From contig NC_026743.1 of assembly GCF_000210295.1 (NCBI RefSeq), positions 310,001-374,000 of the forward strand: a DNA stretch of 64,000 nucleotides, read 5' to 3'. A model generated the notes under the pieces. It was given only the letters and a program-made list of their open reading frames with translations. It was not told the DNA's origin and did no database searches. This stretch comes from Trypanosoma brucei gambiense DAL972 (taxonomy: Eukaryota > Euglenozoa > Kinetoplastea > Trypanosomatida > Trypanosomatidae). This document shows, piece after piece, positions 1-10,463 of this stretch (position 1 is its first letter; each line of letters begins with the position of its first letter). A program made the position numbers and the translations under genes.

Positions 1-379
1 ACAAACTGGCTTCCACAGCTTCTCCCACAGCAGATGAGGAATCGTTTCCTCGGGGCTCCGACTTTTCGCTCGGTTGGGCGGGTAGGGTCTCAGAGGATCG
101 ACGAATGCTCAGCGGAACAGAGGTAAGAGAGAGATCGTCCGCCCTCTCTGGTGCCGCTTCCTTACCAGGGCATGAAGTGAATTTCTCACAGTCCACACCA
201 TCGGAACAATTGCCGTCATTTACTATCGCAGGCACGCGAGGCCCACTGCTAGACCGCCCTGCGGAGCCATTGTCTTCCCTGTCAGGTGCAGTTACCGTTT
301 CTGCCGGTTTCTCTTTCTTCACCTGTTTGTCCTCGGCCACATCGCCTTCTCGAGAGCATTTGGTGCACGCGGCTCCCAT
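1..379 (-). CDS. N-terminal fragment of an acidic, probably dually acylated protein (runs off the left edge)
   Basis: An open frame of 126 codons starts at an ATG (377-379) and runs off the left edge with no stop. The protein begins MGAACTKC. Gly2 followed by a small residue and a cysteine at position 5 is the pattern for N-myristoylation plus palmitoylation, which in trypanosomes directs proteins to the plasma or flagellar membrane; targeting is inferred. The rest is hydrophilic, rich in Glu, Lys, Ser and Pro, with no recognisable domain. A pyrimidine tract on the minus strand (421-447) followed by AGs at 416 and 413 lies just upstream, giving a 5' UTR of about 35 bases with no upstream ATG. 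That splice context is the main reason to believe the gene is real. The function is unknown. Confidence 0.7.
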   Translation of the reverse strand, partial: MGAACTKCSREGDVAEDKQVKKEKPAETVTAPDREDNGSAGRSSSGPRVPAIVNDGNCSDGVDCEKFTSCPGKEAAPERADDLSLTSVPLSIRRSSETLPAQPSEKSEPRGNDSSSAVGEAVEASL

Positions 380-1104
380 CCTTCACTCTAGTGCGAATCA
401 ATAGTCTGATTACTGCTTGGGTAAGACAAAAAGAGTAAAAACAAGTAGAATTACGGAAACATTCACTCAGTCCACGTGAACTTACAGAAATAAAGGGAGG
501 CATGCATTGACAAGCGAGTGAACAGCGGCCAAGGGGAAAACGGCACAAGCTTCCCCCATTGCACTTCGACTGCATCACCCCGAAGCGGAACTGACTACCT
601 CATCCGCGCGAACAGTAGCCCCACACGCGCCTGTACGTATGTAGCTCAAAGAAGGGCTAATCCATTCAGCCACATCGTGAGGAATACTAGCACTCACTAG
701 AAGTAACGGGGAGCGAAGGGAGAATGTATCGAACGCAATAGAGGAAGCACGAGAAAATGTTGTGTAATTTATCCTTCTAGGTACCACTCCACCCACAAAC
801 TCCTCCTGGCACCGCGACCCAATAACCCCACAAACCGCTCCCTTCCTGCCATCCGCTGATGGGACTTCACACCATGCAGAGGGGGACGCACAAAAGGTCT
901 CGGTGGGCAGTGAAGCACCCATACACTGGTTTACCACACAACAGCAACGATAGATCCAAACATAAATTCTAGCAATGAAACTGGGTAAGAGGATGTGGCG
1001 TCTCGGCGTCACACAGCCGTCACCATTCTGGTACAGAGAAACGCCCAAACTGCAGGCTTCAACCAGGTGCGGCCACCGCTGCTATTACTTCTCTGCAGCA
1101 ACAG
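380..1104. other. Intergenic stretch, mostly 3' UTR of the gene at 1105-1956
   Basis: This non-coding stretch lies between two minus-strand genes. The left end holds the splice acceptor of the left-edge gene. A minus-strand open frame of 157 codons (575-1048) lies here but has odd composition and no upstream splice signal, so I treat it as chance. Nothing else is recognised. Confidence 0.6.
413..447 (-). promoter_or_regulatory. Predicted trans-splice acceptor of the left-edge gene
   Basis: On the minus strand a T/C-rich tract (421-447) is followed by AG dinucleotides ending at 416 and 413, about 35 bases before the ATG at 379. Confidence 0.55.
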
Positions 1105-1956
1105 TCACCAAGTGCCTGGAGGCAGGTACATCCATTTAGCAATGCACTCCGCAAAAACAGAGGTGGAAGACATTAGAGCCTCACGTCTCAGTTTCAATGA
1201 GAGATTTTCTCCTACAGGTATCATAGTAAGTTGGGTTATTAGCTGTGTAAGTAAGTCATCTGCATCCATTGTCTTGATGTGGAGGAGCTTACGCAGCGAC
1301 CCCGCTTCCTCATTTTTTACGCTCGAACCCTTCGCACCTGCAACCTTCTCCCCGGCGGGTACACTAACGGCTCCTCTCACCAGCGTTGCCGCGTGAAGTA
1401 GCCGCTGTCCTACACACTCCACTTCCGCCAACATCAGCAACAGCGGCGCGACATATTTTCGCTCCAAACGCCGGCGGTGCCAATCGAAGGACCTCTCGGC
1501 CACATCTGTGGAGTTAACATCCTCATCAACGCACAACGTGGCACCAGGCGATAAGGGTGTGGAAGATGTAGAAGTAGAGGTTATCGACGACGACTGATAG
1601 GAGCAAAAACTTCCTTCAACACTAACCGCGTCCTCCTGCTGCCTAAAAGGGGGATCACAGCTGCGTGCTCGTCTCAGCCATACCTGACAACCCTTTAGGA
1701 GTTTCCACGGGCCACTCACCCCCCTCCTTGCAATAGGATGACGAAAATGCCGCATGGCACACGTGACGGCAACGACGCAAATGCAGCCAGCGGTGACATA
1801 CCGATGAACCTTCCGACACCGCGAAATGCGTCCAAGAAACGCTAAGAAGTCGCTTAGCGCCCTTGACTGCCCCGGTAGAGCCATCCAACCGTTTCGCGCC
1901 AGCCATGAAGATCTCGTTGTTAGCGACTCACATACAGTGAAGCAGGAGGCGGACAT
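1105..1956 (-). CDS. Hypothetical 283-residue protein with one membrane segment
   Basis: I do not recognise this protein. The open frame extends up to 2061, but only through non-ATG codons; the first ATG downstream of the predicted splice acceptor at 2125 is at 1954-1956, so I start there. A second ATG 24 codons further in (1882-1884) is possible. Basic residues (RCRKVHRYVTAG) lead into a short hydrophobic segment (ICVVAVTCA) around residues 53-68, which suggests a single N-terminal membrane anchor with a hydrophilic remainder. The middle is Ser/Thr-rich, and the last third looks helical. A short basic stretch followed by an anchor near the N-terminus recalls peroxin PEX3, but I see no other PEX3 feature and the protein is shorter, so this is only a thought. 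Confidence 0.6.
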   Translation of the reverse strand: MSASCFTVCESLTTRSSWLARNGWMALPGQSRALSDFLAFLGRISRCRKVHRYVTAGCICVVAVTCAMRHFRHPIARRGVSGPWKLLKGCQVWLRRARSCDPPFRQQEDAVSVEGSFCSYQSSSITSTSTSSTPLSPGATLCVDEDVNSTDVAERSFDWHRRRLERKYVAPLLLMLAEVECVGQRLLHAATLVRGAVSVPAGEKVAGAKGSSVKNEEAGSLRKLLHIKTMDADDLLTQLITQLTMIPVGENLSLKLRREALMSSTSVFAECIAKWMYLPPGTW

Positions 1957-3074
1957 CCTCCCACAGGTGGATACGAGTGGTGGATGAATGGTGGTGTCGG
2001 ACTTTGCTGGTGTGCTCGACGCGCACCCGCACCGAACGTCGAACAAAACTCCGACGGGCAAATGGTCAGCAAACTGCTACTGTGGCAAAGATATTGTGCC
2101 TAGTTGGATCCCTTCGGCAAGTTGCTGGAGGAGGAGGAGGGAAGACCAGATCCACGACAGCGCCACGGGAAGATAAAACTACTTCCTCACGTAGAGGTGG
2201 CAATTATGGTAAATAATCCCGTGCAGCATGGCCAGCTCCTCAGAAACGCAAAAATAAATAAGAAAAGAAAAGAGATCGTCCCCTTAAATTTTCTCATAGC
2301 CGAACGCGCGACAAGAAAGGTCAATTGAATCGTTCCCTCTCTGACAGCGGTCGTGCTAAGCAGAGCGACGTTAGAATAAACCACAGGCTAAATTATTCGA
2401 AGGTTTCAACGACAAGTGCATCATACCACAATGAGTCCAACGCTTTTAAAACGACATACTGGCACCCACTGCGGCTGCAGGCCCACAGAAAACGGAGAGG
2501 CCACCAGTTGCCGTGGGGTCCAAGGAAACCGAAACTCCTTCACTTGAGATTTTATTTCTACGGGGTGTGGTGCACGTTGCAATGCGGCGTGAATGAACCA
2601 CCTCACGGTCCAACATAAGGACATGAAGTTACCTCCAGCGGTCCCCATCGTTTCCCCAACCTGTATGTACTGATAAGATCACTTGCTGAGTCTCTCTCCT
2701 CTCGACCACATATCAACCTACAGCAGTGCAATGCACTAATCTCATAAACACGAAGAAAGACGATAAATATAAACGTTCTGTGAAGCTGGAGAGCTAGGAC
2801 GCAACTCAGGTAGAATAGAACAACGAGACAATATACGGCCGAAGAGGTTACGTATGACGATCACTTGCACAAACGAGAGTTTGAACCAATGAACAACGTC
2901 TGACAAGCAATGCAGCAAGGATCCAAGGGGAGAAAACGAAACAAGAGGGTGCGTGGAAAACTTTCCTTAACCGAGTCACCTCGGCGGGACCTCCCTCTGG
3001 CACCAGTGTTCAGACCGTGTGGCGGTTCACTACCTCATAGAGATACTCATACAAGGAAATATACTGTGGATAAG
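1957..3074. other. Intergenic stretch between the unknown membrane protein and the NEK-like kinase
   Basis: The left part (1957-2125) is the predicted 5' UTR of the membrane-protein gene, and the rest is mainly the kinase 3' UTR. Two pyrimidine tracts on the minus strand (2128-2147 and 2244-2276) are the only structured signals seen. Open frames here are short and unconvincing. Confidence 0.6.
2125..2147 (-). promoter_or_regulatory. Predicted trans-splice acceptor for the gene at 1105-1956
   Basis: On the minus strand TCTTCCCTCCTCCTCCTCCAG ends with AG at 2125. No ATG lies between this AG and the chosen start at 1956. A second tract further upstream (2244-2276, AG at 2239) would leave a 16-codon upstream open frame starting at 2229. 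Confidence 0.5.
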
Positions 3075-6038
3075 TTATGACATAGCCATCCATAGTTGTA
3101 ACCAGGACTGATTCATGTTTTTACGCCAGTCCCGCAGGGTATACCGCCAGTCAGAGGGTTCTGACACCACGACCGCATCCCCAGCGCTATCCACGTAGCG
3201 AAGGGAAAGTTCCTCAGCGCCTACTTGTTCGTCATCATCAATATCAAGTGGAAACAACAGGACGTGGTCAAGACCATTGTCCTTTAGCGCTTCCTTCACT
3301 CTCCAAACGATGCCGCTAAGCCGTGTGCGCCGACGGATGGGCTTCAGAGCAACACTCATCGGAAGTGCAAGTAAACCATCACACACGTCTGACACAATGG
3401 ACGTTCTGCTGCAAGAGACATCAATGTCGCTCCGTACTATGTAAAGAGATATTGGTATGGTGTATATCGCCGTATTCATTCCTCGGTTTGGGTCCCCTAC
3501 AGAGCTGCTATAACTACAGCTCATGCTCCTTCCGTCTGAGTTCCGAAAATCCAACCTCAAGGGCGGGTGCGCCGCGAACTCGGCGCGGCGGGCGGCCACA
3601 GCAGCGGCATCTGCCGCCATACGAACAATCTCCGCCGCGAGCTTGCTCGGTTGAAGTACCGTACTTTCTGGGCGGTGCGGCTTACAACATGAAAGCTCCG
3701 CCAATTTATCGATGGTTTTCGTAACAGCGGTGGAATCGTGTGAAAAGTTCCCCGACTCAAACCTTAGCCCCGTTACTTGGGCCAGCTGGCCCGGTGCCCG
3801 CGTCATTTGCAGTTCATCAGGAGGGTAAGGAAATTGATCAGCGCGGCTGCTGCCCCCTTGAGCAAACATATGGCGACATTTCTCGGTGTAAGACCTTGCA
3901 TACAGCTCGTTCAACTCTGCACGTAGCCGCTTGCTTTCTTCTTCACGGGCTTTCTGGGCTTCGCGCACCGCTCTAAGTTTGCGCTGCCGACGCAAGTAAC
4001 TGAAGTATATCTTTTTGCGCAGGATGGCCTCTAAGGTTTGTGTAGAATATCCTCGGCAGCGGCCGACTAACATATGCAGTCCTCCTGAATTTTCGCACTC
4101 TTTATCAGCCTCCCCTTCCATTTCCTGTCGTTTCGCAGTCCGATTCGCTTCTAAAGTGATAACGCACTCCGTGGTCCGTGATTTCTCAGTTAATGACGAT
4201 GCCATCGGGCTCTGCGACACCTCCAACGACCTTGCCTCCAGCAACTCAGACATTGATTTGGATCCCGCGTCGACACCACTGAGTGGCTCAGCAAACAGAG
4301 CTAGCTGCCCCATAACTGACAGGCCATCCGACACACGACTGCGCCGAAGGCCTGGTGTAGAGTTCCTGTGTTTATGGGGCGATGACACAAGCGTGAAGTT
4401 CTCCCCGTCTTTCCAATCCACACGCACAACTTCACCATCGTAGCCCTCGCACAGACTCAACCTGGAAAAAGCCTCCGCATGGCGTAGCCATGGTATTCGG
4501 GAAATCTTTGCATTTATCATCTCTTGAGTGAAGGTATCAAACGCGTCTGTGCCACCTGGGTCTGCAATGTCGCTGGCGGCACCCTGACTTGTTAAGCGTC
4601 GCGAAGACGCAGGAGTTGAGTAGCCCGATCGCTCCGATATGTGGAGTACATCATATCGTCGCTCCACGGGCATTAGGCTGCTAACCAGCTCCTCGTATGA
4701 GCCTGCTACCCGGCTTGCAAGTGGCGATGACGTTGTCGGAATAGCTGCTGCGAGGGGAAATATATCGTCCATTTCCCCACCGCTTCCTATTCGACAACAT
4801 AAGCGGTTGACTCTGTTGGTTTGAGTAGCGATACCGTTGGTGGCCCATAAGTCACAAACCTCTGCTGCTGAAAGCCGCGATGGAGGGGGTGTTGTCGCAG
4901 GCGTAGGGCAACGAGAGGGGTTGAAAATAAAAAACTCGCGAAGTAATTGCGCCGCTGAAGGGCGTTCCATCGGATCCATGACAAGCATCCGCTCCACCAA
5001 AACCACCACAAGCTGATGCAGAGTTTTTTCTTGTCGAGTAAAAGCATCGCCGTATTGTGATTCCAACAAATGCAGTTGTTTTGGTGTAAAAGTGTGCTCA
5101 CAATGCAGCGCCTCTCTGTCGTATTGCCCTTCTGTAACGACATGAATTTGGGCGAGCACATTGTCAGCAGCAAATGGGAGTTTCATGCAGTAAAGTTCGT
5201 AAGTAAGTACCCCAAGTGCCCATATATCAGCCCCAAACGAATATGGCTCACCAAGACAGAGCTCTGGACAAAGGTAAAACGGTGTGCCGATGAAGGTAAC
5301 AAGCTTTGGATCCGTAGGGCTGACGACCTTGCTAACACCAAAGTCACCGATCTTCACCACATCGCTCTCCGTCAGGTACACATTAGCCGGCTTCACGTCA
5401 CGGTGAATGATGCCACACTCATGTAGGTGAGCGAGCCCATCAAGGCATTGCCGAACCAAATCCACAATGCGGAAGGATTCAATCCATTGCTGATGCTCTT
5501 CGCTGGGAGACTTATCCCCCCTAGATGTAGTCTTCCATGCATTCCGGCGCCCACTGGATCTCGACCCACAACGCATGGATGCATCTCCTCCACCGCTACA
5601 GACACTCCTCCGTTTCTCGTTGGAGCCGGATCTACTCCCACAAACCCCACTGCCGCGAAGAAGCAAAGATAGGTCGCCCCCTGCCATGTACTCAGTAACG
5701 AGGCAAAGCTGCTGTTCATCATCCACAAAGCTGTCGACGTACTGCAGAACGTTTGTATGTCGTAAGTTCTTGAGAATGGCAACCTCGTTCATCGCATGGG
5801 CAACCTCGTCGTCGGAGATGGCTTTCAATTGTATTACCTTTACCGCGACCAACTGTCCGTACCACTCACTCCCCGGAAGCGTGTCGTGGCTGAGAAAAAC
5901 ACTACCGAAGCTTCCACTGCCGATCTGTTGGCCACGTGGAAAACGCCTCCATCCTGAGAGATGATGACTTTGAGCTCCGTTGCCCATTTGTGGAGTGGAT
6001 TGAGTGGTACACGCATCCCAAGGGGCTCGGCTTGTCAT
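3075..6038 (-). CDS. NEK-like serine/threonine kinase with a C-terminal PB1-like domain
   Basis: A 987-residue protein with an N-terminal protein kinase domain (about residues 33-350). Visible motifs are the Gly loop GSGSFGSV (40-47), the ATP lysine K67 in AVKVI, E85, HRDVKPAN (212-219), DFG (232-234) and GTPFYLCPE (251-259). The GTPxYxxPE-type activation segment and the overall pattern fit the NEK family, which is expanded in trypanosomes and often works at the basal body and flagellum. A Ser/Gly/Arg-rich insert of about 55 residues (129-184) interrupts the domain before helix E. Residues 668-722 form a basic, charged helix likely to be a coiled coil. The last 127 residues resemble a PB1 domain, with an acidic cluster (LSLRYVDSAGDAVVVSEP, from 945) like the OPCA motif of type I PB1 domains. 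All catalytic residues are present. The substrate is unknown. The start is the first ATG after the predicted splice region. Confidence 0.9.
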   Translation of the reverse strand: MTSRAPWDACTTQSTPQMGNGAQSHHLSGWRRFPRGQQIGSGSFGSVFLSHDTLPGSEWYGQLVAVKVIQLKAISDDEVAHAMNEVAILKNLRHTNVLQYVDSFVDDEQQLCLVTEYMAGGDLSLLLRGSGVCGSRSGSNEKRRSVCSGGGDASMRCGSRSSGRRNAWKTTSRGDKSPSEEHQQWIESFRIVDLVRQCLDGLAHLHECGIIHRDVKPANVYLTESDVVKIGDFGVSKVVSPTDPKLVTFIGTPFYLCPELCLGEPYSFGADIWALGVLTYELYCMKLPFAADNVLAQIHVVTEGQYDREALHCEHTFTPKQLHLLESQYGDAFTRQEKTLHQLVVVLVERMLVMDPMERPSAAQLLREFFIFNPSRCPTPATTPPPSRLSAAEVCDLWATNGIATQTNRVNRLCCRIGSGGEMDDIFPLAAAIPTTSSPLASRVAGSYEELVSSLMPVERRYDVLHISERSGYSTPASSRRLTSQGAASDIADPGGTDAFDTFTQEMINAKISRIPWLRHAEAFSRLSLCEGYDGEVVRVDWKDGENFTLVSSPHKHRNSTPGLRRSRVSDGLSVMGQLALFAEPLSGVDAGSKSMSELLEARSLEVSQSPMASSLTEKSRTTECVITLEANRTAKRQEMEGEADKECENSGGLHMLVGRCRGYSTQTLEAILRKKIYFSYLRRQRKLRAVREAQKAREEESKRLRAELNELYARSYTEKCRHMFAQGGSSRADQFPYPPDELQMTRAPGQLAQVTGLRFESGNFSHDSTAVTKTIDKLAELSCCKPHRPESTVLQPSKLAAEIVRMAADAAAVAARRAEFAAHPPLRLDFRNSDGRSMSCSYSSSVGDPNRGMNTAIYTIPISLYIVRSDIDVSCSRTSIVSDVCDGLLALPMSVALKPIRRRTRLSGIVWRVKEALKDNGLDHVLLFPLDIDDDEQVGAEELSLRYVDSAGDAVVVSEPSDWRYTLRDWRKNMNQSWLQLWMAMS

Positions 6039-6091
6039 TCCAAACTAGCGTGGATTGGCAGGGCAGGTTCAGCTGAGCCCCTCTTCCCGTA

Positions 6092-6176
6092 CCTTATATA
6101 TATATATATATATATATGTGGTGCGCCATCAAAATATGGGAGGAAATTCGATGGGATGAGATTAGAAAGAAAAGAT
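6092..6176 (-). promoter_or_regulatory. Predicted trans-splice region of the NEK-like kinase, containing a TA repeat
   Basis: On the minus strand a T/C-rich stretch (about 6135-6176) is followed by a pure TA repeat (6095-6117). The first AG comes immediately after the repeat, near 6092, about 55 bases from the ATG. The repeat thus lies between the tract and the AG. Acceptor use is inferred. Confidence 0.4.
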
Positions 6177-7039
6177 ATAGGCCAATGGATTGTCAAAACG
6201 GCGTACATTCGTAAACAAGTGCGTCTATACATTTACCCACTCTCGTGCCGTATGTTTTCAGCACTTCACACATCCGGTGCGCCGCGATAAGGGGAGGTGG
6301 GAAGACCTTAATTTGCAACAGCCGCCTAGCCTCCGTTAATTTTCTCACCCCCAACGGCCAACACAGCACCATTAATTAAATGCGCAACAAATCGAAGTGA
6401 ATAGAAAAGAAATATAAAACCGCAAATAAATGTCCAGGCTTCTGGAACCTACGAACATAAGACCTTAACCTCCCCCAATGGTTCTGGCCGTTGAGCACGA
6501 CTGCAAATAAACAAACGCAGCGCACAGGTCCACGCACAAAGCAACCACGCGCCTCATTCCGTTTCCGTATAATTTCCCTACTAACCAAGTTAAATCACCT
6601 TCATCTGAAGCTCACGATGTGTTATAAAGACTGGGGCACGATGAACATGGCGAAATACCACGAAGAGACAAACCGCTCCGTACGAGCCTTCTCCTGTCCT
6701 TTATGTCACCGTATGGTCATCATTCATCAAAAAAAAACGATCCAGCCTTTCTTCTTTCCAGGGTAGACAACTACAAGTGACGGCATAATGTAGCATCTGT
6801 TCTCTATCGCCTATATCAAAACAAAACACAACGATGAAAATAATAATAATAATACGGAGGTAACGGCACCAACAACAATACAATAGGACAAATAGACAGA
6901 CCAGTATATATGAATGCATCCAGTTGTCAAATGCATACGTATATATTGTTAAATAAATTACCTAACTTTACCTCCAGAGGCGATTTTATCGACGTCCTCG
7001 ATCTTACCCCAACATGTCGGTCTTACCCTAAAAGATTCA

Positions 7040-7042
<3 letters not shown>

Positions 7043-7075
<33 letters not shown>

Positions 7076-7096
7076 TAGATAGGTAGGTAGGTAGAT
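7043..7096. repeat. (TA)n microsatellite followed by (GGTA)n
   Basis: A 31-base alternating AT run (7043-7073) is directly followed by imperfect GGTA/GATA tetranucleotides to about 7096. It lies in the presumed HGXPRT 3' UTR. Confidence 0.9.
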
Positions 7097-7526
7097 GCAC
7101 ATGTGGCACGGACCCGCCTTACGGCTAAGGGACGCGCATCCCACTTATTTTAAAGCTCCTTTTCTTTATTTTTTACTTGTTTTGTTCTCCTCCCTTTGCT
7201 GCTACGTTGTATCAACACTGTTACCATCAGCATCATCGCCGTTGGACACCCCCCCCCCACCCTGTGCCGCGTAATTTTGACCAGAGAAGGCAGCTCTTAC
7301 TTCGTGTTACGCTCGGCACTCCTCCTTCTTACAGGGTCCCAGGCTGTCTCGGAAAGTAGCTTTTAACTTCTTCTCACCCCCCCCCGCATCTCTGGAAGAA
7401 ATGAAAACAAAACAAAAAAGGAACACAATAAAATAATTTTTCTCTGAAAGGAAAAAAAAAACGAAAGAAACAAAAATGAAATTCATACGGAATAAGTATC
7501 TATTAGATGGGGAGATAGCATGGCGA

Positions 7527-8231
7527 TTACAATTTGCTCGGGTACCGTTTCGCATACTCCGGTTTTAAAACAAAGACGTGACGGTAGTTCCTGTACCTGT
7601 CATTCACCTCGAAGCCGTAACCAACCACGTATCTAGTTGGTGCAGTCAGGCAAACAAATTCGGGCTTAAAGTCCACAACGCGACCACCGGGCTTGTCCAC
7701 AAGTACGCACACCTTCAAACTGGCAGGTCGGTACTCCCGGCGGATCTTCTCCACCAAAAGCTTCATTGTACGCCCCGTGTCGGCAATGTCTTCCATAATA
7801 AGTACATGTTTCCCCGTTAATTCAGTGAAGCGCAGGTTATCCAGCACCTGCACGGTGCCACTGCTTTTCGTGGTTCCCCTGTATGAAGTAATGCGTATAA
7901 AGTCCACAACGTTAGGTAGCCCACAGTCTCCAAGGTAACGAACCATGTCTGCCGTGAAAATATAACTGCCCTTCAGGACAGAAATAATAATTAGTGGATT
8001 TTCATCGGTGATCGGGGCCAATGCGCTATTACCCTTATTGTGGGTATCGCGGTGCTTAAGTGTCTTGTAAGCGTTGGCAAGCGTCTGTGCCATTTCCTTC
8101 ATGCTTCGGTGAATTGTGCTCTCCGTGGCGACAACACTTTCCGCCATGGGATATGATCTGCCATCAACCGTAACATTTCCGTCAGCATCCCTGCCAACAA
8201 CGTTCGGTTTGAGAGGATGGCCCGAGTGCAT
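7527..8231 (-). CDS. HGXPRT: Hypoxanthine-guanine-xanthine phosphoribosyltransferase, glycosomal
   Basis: A 234-residue 6-oxopurine phosphoribosyltransferase, which joins PRPP to a free purine base to make IMP, GMP or XMP. Trypanosomes cannot make purines and depend on this salvage step. The PRPP-binding motif is MEDIADTGRTM (146-156), the purine-contact loop is VDKPGGR (168-174), and the early pyrophosphate loop is SVLKGSY (84-90). The protein ends in SKL, a canonical type 1 peroxisomal signal, so it should be imported into glycosomes. It diverges from the two HGPRT genes in this window and has a longer N-terminus. It keeps Gly in the DTG motif, where the HGPRTs have Ala. Assignment to the xanthine-using isoform rests on my recollection that T. 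brucei has a separate SKL-tailed enzyme; sequence alone does not show base preference. Confidence 0.9.
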   Translation of the reverse strand: MHSGHPLKPNVVGRDADGNVTVDGRSYPMAESVVATESTIHRSMKEMAQTLANAYKTLKHRDTHNKGNSALAPITDENPLIIISVLKGSYIFTADMVRYLGDCGLPNVVDFIRITSYRGTTKSSGTVQVLDNLRFTELTGKHVLIMEDIADTGRTMKLLVEKIRREYRPASLKVCVLVDKPGGRVVDFKPEFVCLTAPTRYVVGYGFEVNDRYRNYRHVFVLKPEYAKRYPSKL

Positions 8232-9436
8232 TATCGAAATTTACTGCGGTGTGCTGAATAGGTACAATTTTAGTCTGATTCAAGTATCGCAACTAAAGTG
8301 AGTACCTACTTGTTTCGCACCTTCTGTTATAAACAATACGCCGGTCTTCCAGTTTTTCTTTCTTGAAACAAAAACTTACCTTGTAGAGAACTGTTCGTCT
8401 CCAGTTCGCCTTCCTTATACACAAAGACGGGTAAACTCTTCTCAATAGTAAATCGGGTTAACAAAGCCCCTTCACGTCATAAATGAGAAACAAAAAAAAG
8501 AAGATGGTAAGACACAAATAAAACCGACAACATGGTGAGCAAATAAAGAAAGACAATAATTCTCAGCACCGTGACCAATTATAATACTGTTCAAGAGGTC
8601 ATATTATTGAAAAATATGTGGGCTGTGATGCAGTAAAGGTAACTGCAGCACTCTCCCAACAAGGGTTTCTAAAGACTACATCGCCATGAACCCGTAATTG
8701 CTCACAACAGCAGAGGAACACATATATATTATCTCAAAAATAAGGAAATATCAAAATATGGCAAAAAAACATTTAAAACCCTCTAGAAAATTGTTTAGAA
8801 AAAGATAGAGAGAGAAAGGGAGCTATCATCGTCGAGCACACAAAGCAACGACAACACTTCACACACGATGGTGGTATATTGCCTCGGAGAGATGCAAACG
8901 GAGCTTGAAGTAGGAATTATATGCACCGTTGGAATTAGTCTCACCCACTCGTAAGCATCCTCATGACTCATCCATCCTCAACTCCTCAAGTGAGGCACAA
9001 CACCACCGACCAGGACTCACAGGGCAAAAAAGCAAGTGATTGACAAGCAACTGTTACCAGTACACCACCATCAACCACCGAGGTCGACACACATTACAGG
9101 AACAACGGTAATGTTATCCATCGCTTCGTTCATCGCTACGCTCCATGTGTTACACGGGAAAGAACTCTCCTCTCTTCTCATACCGGTTTCTTTATTAGCT
9201 ATTCTTTACATCCTTTTCCCATTCATTCATCCCTTATGCTCACATATCTTCCCCAAGTATGATCATTGTGAAACAAGCGTAGGGGAAATAACAAAACAAG
9301 CACAAGGCACAAGAGCTACCTGCTTACACAGGTAACATTAAATAGGGAGGAAGCATGGGAAAGAACAAATTTACGTACGGGTAATTGCACCACAGAACCC
9401 CGTTGCCTCCCACCATCAGCACATCAGCGACCGCAC
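8232..9436. other. Intergenic stretch between HGPRT copy 1 and HGXPRT
   Basis: The right part (8865-9436) is the copied HGPRT 3' region, nearly identical to 29874-30445. The left part (8232-8864) is unique and holds the HGXPRT splice signal. A + strand frame of 99 codons (9036-9335) is duplicated with the repeat; it runs antisense to transcription and I do not call it. Confidence 0.7.
8470..8505 (-). promoter_or_regulatory. Predicted trans-splice acceptor of HGXPRT
   Basis: A T-rich tract on the minus strand (8484-8505, with eight consecutive T) is followed by AG at 8470. A closer, weaker candidate lies near 8370. Confidence 0.4.

Positions 9437-10463
<1,027 letters not shown>

Larger units (their letters stand above)
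6039..7526. other. Intergenic stretch between HGXPRT and the NEK-like kinase
   Basis: This should hold the HGXPRT 3' UTR and the kinase 5' UTR. It contains two TA repeats (6095-6117 and 7043-7073), a short GGTA repeat after the second, and a short AAT run near 6838-6854. Several mononucleotide runs lie at 7250-7460. Open frames are short and low in complexity. No gene is seen. Confidence 0.65.

Noticed and set aside
575..1048. Minus-strand frame of 157 codons left of the unknown membrane protein
   Set aside because: Composition is unlike its neighbours, no domain is visible, and no polypyrimidine tract with AG lies suitably upstream; it fits 3' UTR.
1105..1956. Identification of the 283-residue protein as PEX3
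   Set aside because: Only a basic stretch plus an N-terminal anchor supports it; length and remaining sequence give no support by eye.
7043..7073. TATA-like sequences as promoters
   Set aside because: They are microsatellites; kinetoplastid protein genes lack individual TATA promoters.
9036..9335. + strand frame of 99 codons with a hydrophobic middle, present in both HGPRT cassettes (also 30045-30344)
   Set aside because: Both copies are recent duplicates, so conservation is not evidence. It is antisense to the transcription unit.
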